NCBI GenBank assembly: GCA_045616225.1
Contig: JAZLGI010000038.1
Span: 1 to 27,183 of the forward strand
From: JAZLGI01 sp045616225
GTDB taxonomy: Bacteria; Spirochaetota; Spirochaetia; Sphaerochaetales; Sphaerochaetaceae
DNA length: 27,183 nucleotides
Direction of reading: 5' to 3'
Positions 7,246 through 14,647 of the stretch are shown here, in pieces. The position numbers and the translations under genes were made by a program. How positions within the stretch are numbered: the first letter of the stretch is position 1; every line of letters begins with the position of its first letter. The notes below the pieces were generated by a model. It did not search any database. It saw only the letters and a program-made list of their open reading frames with translations, and was not told the origin of the DNA.

Positions 7246-8357
7246 GTTTTCAAGGGCTTGGGCAAACACAACCTGAAGCAGCTGCAATACTTCAAGAGTT
7301 AATCTCTTCAAACAATGTGCCACCATGTATGCTCTTTTGCGGAAAACCGTACAGCGGGAAAATGTTTGCAGCAATGAAAACTGCAAATGCCTTGGGTTCT
7401 GATAACCAAAGCACAATTATAATTTCAGACAGAAATCACAATTACAGAATTAAGACAGCATTAAAACTGTTCAGAGACTTTGGAAATAATGCGTCAAAAA
7501 AATTTTTGGCAGATACTGTAAACACTTTTCTCAGTCAGTTTAACGGAGCAATGAGTGACAGCCAAAGTTCTGCTAATAAGAAGAAATTTTCCGGTGCTGG
7601 AGACTGTGCAGACCTTATTAGCGGACTTAAAGATGTGCCGGAAAACCAAAGTAAAAAAGCTGCAGATGAAATAGAAAAAGCTCTGAATTCATTGATTGAT
7701 TTAAAAAACGGACCTTCTCAGATGAAGATGACATCTATATCAATAGGTCAGGTTAGGGCTCTAAAAGATTGGTGTAGCACTTCTTCCTTAGAAGGAAAAA
7801 GAAAGACAATAATTATAGAAGGATTGGAAAATTCATCTTCAGGTGCAATTAATTCACTTTTGAAGATTTTGGAAGAGCCTCCAAAAGATACAAGTTTTAT
7901 TTTAATTTCTTCAAATCCAGGAAGAATGCCGGCTACGATTCTTTCAAGAGTTAGAAAAATTAATTTCAAAAGTTTAGGCGAAAAAGAGAAGAAGTATGTC
8001 CTTTCCAGTATTTTCATCAATCCAAATGATTATGAAGATTTGGAAACTTTCTTTGTTGAATACAGCGGAGTAAACGATAAACTTCTTAAAGAAACTGCCG
8101 CAAAAGCAATTAAGAAGCAACAATATGATTTACCTGCATTGGCAGAAGAACTAGAAAAAACACAAGCTTGGGACAGATTCTTTTCCCATGTTGTAAAGGA
8201 AATAAGAAAAGGGTTGCTGGAAAACTCAATTGAAGAAAGAAGGGCACGTTACCTTTTAGATGAGATAAATAACGCAGTTTCATCTGCAAAAGCATTTGTT
8301 CAGACAAGAAGAATGACGCTTGATTTTGTTTTGTTCAGAATCAAGGAGGTTTTATGA
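7242..8357 (+). CDS. holB: DNA polymerase III delta-prime-like clamp-loader subunit
   Basis: A 371-residue AAA+ clamp-loader protein. The N-terminus keeps a P-loop-like GKPYSGKM at 34-41, with Met in place of the usual Thr/Ser. The central block TIIIEGLENSSSGAINSLLK followed by ILEEPPKDTSFILIS is the classic delta-prime/gamma stretch (normally DEAD-like), here Glu-Gly-Leu-Glu. LSRVRKINF corresponds to the SRC sensor, with Val for Cys. A zinc module like that of gamma/tau is not seen. Weak nucleotide motifs suit delta-prime, which does not hydrolyse ATP, better than gamma/tau. An insert of roughly 70 Ser/Lys/Asn-rich residues (about 90-160) replaces part of the usual N-terminal domain. It overlaps cvpA and the kinase gene by four bases each. 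Confidence 0.78.
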   Translation: MSFQGLGQTQPEAAAILQELISSNNVPPCMLFCGKPYSGKMFAAMKTANALGSDNQSTIIISDRNHNYRIKTALKLFRDFGNNASKKFLADTVNTFLSQFNGAMSDSQSSANKKKFSGAGDCADLISGLKDVPENQSKKAADEIEKALNSLIDLKNGPSQMKMTSISIGQVRALKDWCSTSSLEGKRKTIIIEGLENSSSGAINSLLKILEEPPKDTSFILISSNPGRMPATILSRVRKINFKSLGEKEKKYVLSSIFINPNDYEDLETFFVEYSGVNDKLLKETAAKAIKKQQYDLPALAEELEKTQAWDRFFSHVVKEIRKGLLENSIEERRARYLLDEINNAVSSAKAFVQTRRMTLDFVLFRIKEVL

Positions 8358-9508
8358 ATAACTTCAGTGAAAAAGCCTTTTTGAAAATAGCAAAGCTGTC
8401 TCATGAAGATTTGAAGAGATTTGTAGAAAACCAGATAAACGAAGCTAACCTCAGAAACTCTGTTTTGGATTCTATTACAGATGGTTTTATTGCAGTAAGT
8501 TTTCAAAAGAAAGTACTTTACACAAATAAAATAATTTCTGATCTGATACGGGTAAACACAGAAAGAAAAACATCAGGAACCAAGCTGGATGCATTTGTAA
8601 AAGAACCTGAAATACTGGCTTTTATGAATAAGGTTATTGATAAAAAAAAGAAGAATGCGGAAGAAGAGTTTAACATTAACAGCAAACTAAACGGGCAAAG
8701 GCTCATAAGAGTTTCCTGTTTGAACAGCAAAGATTTTGACGGTTTTATCTTCTGTTTCCAAGATGTAACTTTCTTTAAAAGAATAAAGGAAGAATTTAAA
8801 AAGAATGAAAGTCTTGCAGCTATGACAACTATGGCCGCAGGTGTTGCCCATGAGATTAAAAATCCTTTGGCTTCAATATCTATTTATCTTCAAATGCTTG
8901 AGATTAAACTTTTAAAACAAGGAAGCATTAGTGTTGAAGACGCCCGTAAGCCACTTGAAGTCATAAAAGATGAAGTAGATAGAATTAACAGAATTGCAGT
9001 AGATTTCAATTTTGCAGTCAAACCTGTCAATGCAGTTATGACACCAATAAACATAAATGATGTAGTAAACAAAACTGCAAATCTTGTAAGACTAGAAGTG
9101 GAAGAAAGGCATATAAGTTTTAAACTTCGTCTTTCAAATTCACTTCCAAAAATTAAAGCAGATGCAAATCTGGTAGAACAAGCCCTGCTTAATTTACTTA
9201 AAAATTCAATTCAGGCTATTGATAAAAAAGACGGAACTTTAGAGATAAATACTTATATAGACGAAGATATGGTAAGACTGGATGTTTCAGACAACGGTTG
9301 CGGTATGTCAGATGTCCAAAAGAGCAGAATCTTTGAGCCGTATTTTACTACAAAAGAAACCGGAACCGGTTTGGGACTCACTTTGCTGTACAAGATTATG
9401 AAGGAACATGAAGGAGATGTTTTTGTTTCTTCTCAGGAAGGAGAAGGTTCGACCTTTTCTTTATTGTTTCCTATTCCTCAAAGTGAAAGATTTAGAATAG
9501 AGGACTAA
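8354..9508 (+). CDS. PAS-containing sensor histidine kinase (NtrB/AtoS type)
   Basis: A 384-residue soluble kinase. Residues about 34-145 look like a PAS domain (SVLDSITDGFIAVSFQKK through GFIFCFQDVT). The phosphoacceptor box is AAGVAHEIKNPLASI with H156. The N box is NLVEQALLNLLKNSIQAI, the G1 box DNGCGMS, and the G2 box TGTGLGL following YFTTKETG. No membrane segment is seen, so it should sense a cytoplasmic signal. AAGGAGGT at 8343-8350 is a strong ribosome site inside the end of holB, and the ATG overlaps the holB stop. The partner regulator starts three bases after its stop. Treponema pallidum is known to carry an AtoS/AtoC-like pair; this is likely its counterpart. Confidence 0.93.
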   Translation: MNNFSEKAFLKIAKLSHEDLKRFVENQINEANLRNSVLDSITDGFIAVSFQKKVLYTNKIISDLIRVNTERKTSGTKLDAFVKEPEILAFMNKVIDKKKKNAEEEFNINSKLNGQRLIRVSCLNSKDFDGFIFCFQDVTFFKRIKEEFKKNESLAAMTTMAAGVAHEIKNPLASISIYLQMLEIKLLKQGSISVEDARKPLEVIKDEVDRINRIAVDFNFAVKPVNAVMTPININDVVNKTANLVRLEVEERHISFKLRLSNSLPKIKADANLVEQALLNLLKNSIQAIDKKDGTLEINTYIDEDMVRLDVSDNGCGMSDVQKSRIFEPYFTTKETGTGLGLTLLYKIMKEHEGDVFVSSQEGEGSTFSLLFPIPQSERFRIED

Positions 9509-9511
9509 AAG

Positions 9512-10864
9512 ATGAAAAAACTCATTCTCATTGCAGATGATGAATTACACATAAGAGAAGGACTTGGGGATGCTCTTTCCATGGAAGGCTATGATGTTGT
9601 CAAAGCCAGTGACGGAAATGAAGCTTGGAATCTGGTAAATACAAAACCTGTAGACTTGGTAATTACAGATTTAAGAATGCCTTTGATGGGAGGGCAGGAA
9701 CTTCTGAAAAAGATATATTCTGCATATCCAATGATGCCGGTTGTGGTTCTTACCGGTCACGGAACAATATCTGATGCAGTTGAAGCCATGCAGAACGGGG
9801 CTGTAGATTTTCTTACAAAACCTGTAGATTTAAAGCATCTTTTTTTAATAACGAAGAAAGCAATTTCTCACAACGACCTTGAAAAAAGAAACTTAGAACT
9901 TGAAAAAGAACTCAAAGAACTCAAAGAAAGATCTTCTTTTAACAAACTTCTTGGTAAAAGTCCAAAGATGGCAAAACTTCAGGAAACAATTCAACAAGTT
10001 TCAAGCACAAAAGCATCTGTACTTATAACAGGTGAAAGCGGTGTTGGTAAGGAGCTTGTAGCCCAAAGTGTTGTGAATTTTTCTGACAGAAAAGACAAAC
10101 CATTTATAAAGACACATTTGGCAGCACTTAACGGAAATTTGCTTGAAAGTGAACTCTTTGGTCATGTAAAAGGAGCATTCACAGGTGCTATAAGTGATAA
10201 AAAAGGAAAATTTGAGCTTGCAGATTCAGGCACAATATTCCTTGATGAAATTGGAGAAATAGACCAAAGCACTCAAATAAAACTTTTGCGTGTCTTACAG
10301 GAAAGAGAGTTTGAAAGAGTAGGCGGAGAAGAAACAATTCATGTAGATGTGAAAGTTATTGCAGCTACAAACAGAAATCTGGAAGAAGAAGTAAAAAAAG
10401 GAAATTTCAGAGAAGATTTATATTACAGACTCAACGTAGTAAGGCTTGAAGTTCCGCCGCTTAGAGAAAGAAAAGAAGACATCCTGTTACTTGCCCATGA
10501 GTTTTTAAAAACATTTGCAAATGAAGATTCCAAAAAAATAGAAGGTTTTTCAAATGAAGCAAGAAACGCACTGAACAACTATTCCTGGCCTGGAAATGTA
10601 AGAGAACTACAGAACTGTGTTCAAAGTGCAGTTGTAATGTGCAGAAGTTCTGTAATTGAACTTTCTGATTTGCCTGCTTCATTCTCACATACTGTTAAAG
10701 AAGGACAAATAATAATTCCTGTAGGTTCAACAATGGAAGAAGCAGAAAAACAGATAATTCTTGAAACACTTTCACTTTGCAAAGGGAATAAGAGCAAAGC
10801 TGCAGATGTACTTGGAATAGGCAGAAAGACAATTTTAAGAAAACTTGCAGATTACAATTTATAA
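9512..10864 (+). CDS. Sigma-54-dependent response regulator (NtrC/AtoC family)
   Basis: A 450-residue activator with three domains. The receiver domain (1-120) has D9/D10, phosphoacceptor D53 and K103. The AAA+ domain (about 145-380) has Walker A GESGVGKE at 174-181, the sigma-54 contact loop GAFTGA at 211-216, Walker B FLDEIGE with D235/E236, and LRER. A Fis-type helix-turn-helix ends the protein (NKSKAADVLGIGRKTILRKL). An intact GAFTGA loop means it can open RpoN promoters. It is the cognate partner of the upstream kinase. A very good -24/-12 promoter lies at 16395-16408 in front of a sigma-factor gene and is a natural candidate target. The gene for RpoN itself is not in the window. Confidence 0.95.
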   Translation: MKKLILIADDELHIREGLGDALSMEGYDVVKASDGNEAWNLVNTKPVDLVITDLRMPLMGGQELLKKIYSAYPMMPVVVLTGHGTISDAVEAMQNGAVDFLTKPVDLKHLFLITKKAISHNDLEKRNLELEKELKELKERSSFNKLLGKSPKMAKLQETIQQVSSTKASVLITGESGVGKELVAQSVVNFSDRKDKPFIKTHLAALNGNLLESELFGHVKGAFTGAISDKKGKFELADSGTIFLDEIGEIDQSTQIKLLRVLQEREFERVGGEETIHVDVKVIAATNRNLEEEVKKGNFREDLYYRLNVVRLEVPPLRERKEDILLLAHEFLKTFANEDSKKIEGFSNEARNALNNYSWPGNVRELQNCVQSAVVMCRSSVIELSDLPASFSHTVKEGQIIIPVGSTMEEAEKQIILETLSLCKGNKSKAADVLGIGRKTILRKLADYNL

Positions 10865-10879
10865 AACCTTTGATAAAAG

Positions 10880-12979
10880 ATGGAAGAAAAACAAGTTTAC
10901 AGTGTTTTTGATATAGACGGACTCCTTTCACAAAAGCTCTCAAAGTTTGAGTTCAGAGAAGACCAACTGAATATGGCTTTGGATGTTAATGACTGTTACA
11001 GCAGTGACAGCATAGCCGCAATAGAAGCCGGTACAGGAATAGGAAAAAGTTTTGCTTATTTAGCTCCGGCTCTGGAATATGCCTTTGAGAATCCAAAAGA
11101 CAGGACAGTAATTGCAACTTCTACCATAAATCTTCAAAAACAACTTATGGAAAAGGACATTCCTGCTTTGTTTGAAGCTTTTGGTAAAACCTGTAAAGTT
11201 GCTCTTGCAGTTGGAAGAAATAACTATCTTTGTTTAAGAAGACTTAATGCAGAAGCACAGTCAATGCAACTTTTATCAAGTGATTCAACAACATCACTGG
11301 CAAAAATGATAGAATTTGCAAATTCTTCAGAGACCGGACTTAGAACGGACTACAAAGAAAGACTGGACTATGATTTATGGAATTCTGTTTGCAGCGATAA
11401 TGAATTGTGCATGGGCTCCAGATGCCCATATTTTCAGGATTGTTTTTATTTTAAATCAAAGAAAATACTGTCAGAAGCATCCATAATTATCTGTAATCAT
11501 CACTTGTTATTTATTGACAGCAACACAAGATACAAAACACAAGAAGATTATTCGTCAGATTGCATACTTCCACCGTTTAACAGATTGGTTATAGATGAAG
11601 CTCACAACATAGAACGTCATGCCACAGACCTTTTTACTTCTGAATATTCAAACTTGGATTTCAGACATCAGTCAGAATTTATTTATAACCCAAGAAGTAA
11701 AAATGTGACCAAGACCGGAATGTTGGAAGAGATGGCATCTTTCTCCAATAATCCCGAATTTGTAACAAAATGCAAAGAATCGTTAGCTTTGGTAAACTCT
11801 GATGCAGATACTATAAATGCTGCAATTCTGGACAGACTTAACATAAACGGTCTAGTTCATGTCCTTCTTGTCAAAGAAAACGCTCCAAAGTTCTTTATGA
11901 GTGTTATGCCGCTTATAAACAGAATGCTTGAGAACGGGAGAATCCTTATAAAGAATTTAATGGGATTTGCATCATCATTAAAGTTGACAGAAGATAATCA
12001 ACAGAGAATTTCAGATTTTAAAGTGCTTATATCAAGACTCACAGATGTACTTAAAGAGCTTGCTGTTTTTGTAGATTTTGCAAAGTGGAATGAAGACGTT
12101 CACTATCTTGAAACAGAAAAAAGGGCAGGAGTTAACTATGTTTTTTTCAGAATTGCTCCTCTTGATGTATCTAAAATACTCAGACAGGCCTTGTTTCTTA
12201 AAATAGGTTCAATTGTCTGTACCAGTGCCACCTTAGACCTTAAAGATGACTTTGCATATTGGAGTGCTTCTGTAGGACTACCTGTAGAAGGTAAACGTTT
12301 TATCAAAAAAGTTTACAGTTCTCCGTTTGATTACAAAAACAGACTCATGCTTTTAACTCCGTATGATGCACCGGATTTTGATAAGGACAAACAGGAAGAA
12401 TATGCAATGTTCCTGACAAGTACAATTGAGAAAGCCGTTGAATCTGCAGGTGGTGGAAGTCTCATACTTTTCACAAGCATTAAACTTATGGACTATTGCT
12501 ACACATCTTTGAAAAATGTTTTTGAATCACATGGAATGACAACTCTTAAACAGGGAGATTTGGACAGATACAGCCTTTTGGAGAAATTCAAAACAGACAC
12601 AGACAGCGTTCTTTTTGCAACAAACAGTTTCTGGGAAGGAGTAGATGCACCGGGCAATACACTGCGCCTTGTCATAATTACAAAGCTTCCTTTCAGAATG
12701 CCTGATGATCCGATTTACAAAGCAAGACTTTCCAAATTGGAATCAGACGGAAAGAGCGGATTCTTTACTCTCTCTCTTCCGGATGCAACCATGAAATTAA
12801 AACAAGGTTTTGGAAGACTCATGCGTCATACTTCAGACAAAGGCATTGTTCTGATTCTTGACAGCAGAGTAGTTTCAAAAGGCTATGGAGTCATGATGAT
12901 TTCATCTCTCCCAGAAAGCTATCATCCGGAGACAGAGACTGCATCATTAAGCGAGAAAATAGAAAATTTTCTTTATTAG
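10880..12979 (+). CDS. dinG: DinG/XPD-like ATP-dependent DNA helicase with iron-sulphur cluster
   Basis: A 699-residue superfamily 2 helicase. Walker A is EAGTGIGKS at 49-57, motif Ia TVIATSTINLQKQL, and the DEAH box VIDEAHN with D239-H242. Four cysteines, C118 (NYLC), C177, C182 and C188, have the C-x4-C-x5-C spacing of the DinG/XPD iron-sulphur domain. C-terminal motifs include VCTSATL, FATNSFWEGVDAPG and QGFGRLMRH. The family unwinds 5'-3' on DNA and helps remove R-loops and repair damage. No exonuclease domain is fused to it. It starts 15 bases after the regulator stop, with only weak Shine-Dalgarno character, and closes the cvpA operon. Confidence 0.9.
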   Translation: MEEKQVYSVFDIDGLLSQKLSKFEFREDQLNMALDVNDCYSSDSIAAIEAGTGIGKSFAYLAPALEYAFENPKDRTVIATSTINLQKQLMEKDIPALFEAFGKTCKVALAVGRNNYLCLRRLNAEAQSMQLLSSDSTTSLAKMIEFANSSETGLRTDYKERLDYDLWNSVCSDNELCMGSRCPYFQDCFYFKSKKILSEASIIICNHHLLFIDSNTRYKTQEDYSSDCILPPFNRLVIDEAHNIERHATDLFTSEYSNLDFRHQSEFIYNPRSKNVTKTGMLEEMASFSNNPEFVTKCKESLALVNSDADTINAAILDRLNINGLVHVLLVKENAPKFFMSVMPLINRMLENGRILIKNLMGFASSLKLTEDNQQRISDFKVLISRLTDVLKELAVFVDFAKWNEDVHYLETEKRAGVNYVFFRIAPLDVSKILRQALFLKIGSIVCTSATLDLKDDFAYWSASVGLPVEGKRFIKKVYSSPFDYKNRLMLLTPYDAPDFDKDKQEEYAMFLTSTIEKAVESAGGGSLILFTSIKLMDYCYTSLKNVFESHGMTTLKQGDLDRYSLLEKFKTDTDSVLFATNSFWEGVDAPGNTLRLVIITKLPFRMPDDPIYKARLSKLESDGKSGFFTLSLPDATMKLKQGFGRLMRHTSDKGIVLILDSRVVSKGYGVMMISSLPESYHPETETASLSEKIENFLY

Positions 12980-12995
12980 TCCAATTTACTTTGGC

Positions 12996-13024
12996 TTGCC
13001 GATTTAATATAAAAAAGTTATATT
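12996..13024 (+). promoter_or_regulatory. Likely sigma-70-type promoter of groES
   Basis: TTGCCG (12996-13001) and TATATT (13019-13024) are spaced 17 bases apart. The predicted transcription start, about 13031, coincides with the first base of a perfect palindrome. Confidence 0.5.
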
Positions 13025-13030
13025 TATCAC

Positions 13031-13045
13031 GTTGTTAATAACAAC
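13031..13045 (+). promoter_or_regulatory. Perfect 15-bp palindrome at the groES transcription start, candidate operator
   Basis: GTTGTTAATAACAAC has 7-base arms around one central base. It sits at the predicted start site and three bases before AAAGGAG, a natural place for a repressor to block groES. It is unlike the CIRCE element (TTAGCACTC-N9-GAGTGCTAA), which is not present. Confidence 0.4.
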
Positions 13046-13061
13046 CAAAGGAGATAATAAC

Positions 13062-13322
13062 ATGACAATCAGACCACTTGGTGAAAGAGTATTGGTTAAG
13101 GCAGACAAAATGGAAGAAAAGACAGCCAGCGGACTTTTCATTCCACAGACATCTCAGGAAAAGACCCAGTTTGCACTTGTAGAAGCTGTTGGCGCAGATG
13201 TTAAGACTGTCAAGGCCGGTCAGAAGATTCTTCATGACAAATATGCCGGTACAGCTATTAAATTAGACAATGAAGATTACCTCATTCTCAAGGAAGAAGA
13301 TATCCTCGCAGTAGTTGAGTAA
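13062..13322 (+). CDS. groES: Co-chaperonin GroES
   Basis: An 86-residue protein, slightly shorter than the usual 90-97. It begins MTIRPLGERVLVKAD, has the mobile loop EKTASGLFIPQTSQEKTQ that binds GroEL, and ends YLILKEEDILAVVE, all typical of GroES. Seven copies cap the GroEL chamber in the cytoplasm. AAAGGAG at 13047-13053 supports ATG 13062; an in-frame TTG 10 codons upstream lies near the promoter and is unlikely. There is no groEL beside it: the gene is followed at once by a strong terminator. Separate groES and groEL loci are also found in other treponemes. Confidence 0.96.
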   Translation: MTIRPLGERVLVKADKMEEKTASGLFIPQTSQEKTQFALVEAVGADVKTVKAGQKILHDKYAGTAIKLDNEDYLILKEEDILAVVE

Positions 13323-13347
13323 TTGTCAGTCCTTAATAGTTTTTCTA

Positions 13348-13388
13348 AGAGGGTGCAAGCATTTTTTGCATCCTCTCATTTTTTTTAT
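13348..13388 (+). terminator. Rho-independent terminator of groES
   Basis: Arms AGAGGGTGCAA (13348-13358) and TTGCATCCTCT (13366-13376) pair over 11 bases with one G-U pair and a 7-base loop, followed by a run of T from 13379. Confidence 0.9.
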
Positions 13389-13409
13389 TTAGACTTTAAA
13401 GGCTTGTTT

Positions 13410-13418
13410 TGATATTAT
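13410..13418 (+). promoter_or_regulatory. Extended -10 promoter predicted to give a leaderless acyltransferase mRNA
   Basis: TGA-TATTAT is an extended -10 (TGn then TATTAT at 13413-13418). Exactly six bases separate it from the ATG at 13425, so transcription should start at or very near the A of ATG. No good -35 and no Shine-Dalgarno sequence are seen. Confidence 0.45.
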
Positions 13419-13424
13419 TAAAAT

Positions 13425-14624
13425 ATGGAAAACAAAGATTCTATTCAAAAAAGACCGGCACCGGTTTTATATTTTTTAGCAAGTAATTTCTTTGCAACAT
13501 ATAATCTTCTTAAACTTAATTTACATGTTACAGGAGAAAAACCTCAAGGACCTGCTTTAATCTTGAGTAATCATACATCTAACCAAGATTACAAAATCAT
13601 AGTAAGTGCCTGTATGCCAAACAGAGTTAACTTCTTAGGTTCTTACCATTGGTTCACTTTTAAAAAGTTCAACTATTGGCTTAGAAGAATTGGTGTTATT
13701 CCAAAGCATCAGTTTGCACAGGATATATCATCTATGAAGAAGATACGTTATGTGCTTAAAAACAACGGACTTGTGTACATTGCACCGGAAGGAACAATTT
13801 ATTCAAACGGAAAGCTTGGCTACATGTCACCTTCAATTGCAAAGATGATAAAATCATTTAAAGTTCCTGTTTATACTTCAAAAATAGAAGGTGCAGGCAT
13901 GGGAAATGCCAAATGGGCATTAAACAGACTCAAGGGCTATATTAATGTAGATACCCATAAACTTCTTGATATTGAACAAGCAACTAATCTTTCTGTTGAT
14001 GAGATAATGGAAAAGATTAAAAATGCTCTTTCCTATGATGATTTTGAATTTCAGAAAAAATACAATGTAACTGTAGAGCAGGACGGTAGGGCAGATGGGT
14101 TTGATACAATGTTCTATAAGTGTCCTTCCTGTGGAAAAGAATTTACAATTACTTCAAATTGTAACGATATAGAATGTACAGCTTGCCATGCAAAAGCCTT
14201 TTTGAACAAGCATTACAAATTTGAATGGCAAGGAGACAAACAGTATTTTGAAAATTACATTCAGTGGTATGACTGGCAATATGAATGCCTCAAAAAAGAA
14301 ATGGAAGCTCCTGATTTTGAACTTAAAGAAGAAGTAGATTACGGAATTGATCAGGCAGGCTGTGATAACTATAAGAAAGTAGGTAAAGGTGTGATGACTT
14401 TCTCCAAAGAAGGATGGACGTACACAGGTACTTATGAGGGAAATAATATAACAGAACATGATGATGCAAGAGATGTTTTCCTTGCTACATTAAAGATTGG
14501 TAAACATTTTGAATTACCGTTTAAAGATGGTCATTGCAGAGTTTTCTATCCTGTAAAAGATGGAAGAACTTCTATGAAATGGCACCTTGCATCAAGAGCA
14601 ATGGCAGAAAAATTAGGTCAATAA
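13425..14624 (+). CDS. plsC: PlsC-type 1-acylglycerol-3-phosphate acyltransferase with C-terminal zinc-ribbon extension
   Basis: A 399-residue protein. The first 200 residues are an acyltransferase domain: the catalytic H-x4-D is NHTSNQD with H50 and D55, and the substrate motif is APEGT with E122. PlsC enzymes add the second acyl chain to lysophosphatidate at the membrane. The remaining 200 residues are not part of normal PlsC (about 240 residues in total). They open with a zinc ribbon CPSC (C233, C236) and CTAC (C251, C254), then a Trp/Tyr-rich region of unknown role. Acyl acceptor and position are therefore uncertain. There is no ribosome site; the mRNA is probably leaderless. The lipoprotein gene follows after 23 bases and may be cotranscribed. 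Confidence 0.85.
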   Translation: MENKDSIQKRPAPVLYFLASNFFATYNLLKLNLHVTGEKPQGPALILSNHTSNQDYKIIVSACMPNRVNFLGSYHWFTFKKFNYWLRRIGVIPKHQFAQDISSMKKIRYVLKNNGLVYIAPEGTIYSNGKLGYMSPSIAKMIKSFKVPVYTSKIEGAGMGNAKWALNRLKGYINVDTHKLLDIEQATNLSVDEIMEKIKNALSYDDFEFQKKYNVTVEQDGRADGFDTMFYKCPSCGKEFTITSNCNDIECTACHAKAFLNKHYKFEWQGDKQYFENYIQWYDWQYECLKKEMEAPDFELKEEVDYGIDQAGCDNYKKVGKGVMTFSKEGWTYTGTYEGNNITEHDDARDVFLATLKIGKHFELPFKDGHCRVFYPVKDGRTSMKWHLASRAMAEKLGQ

Positions 14625-14647
14625 GAATTTAAAGGGTGTGTGGGAAT

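Noticed and set aside
12974..12999. Hairpin after dinG (AGTCCAA and TTGGCT) as a repeat copy or terminator
   Set aside because: The arms mismatch at the third pair, no T run follows, and it lacks the 41-bp unit middle.
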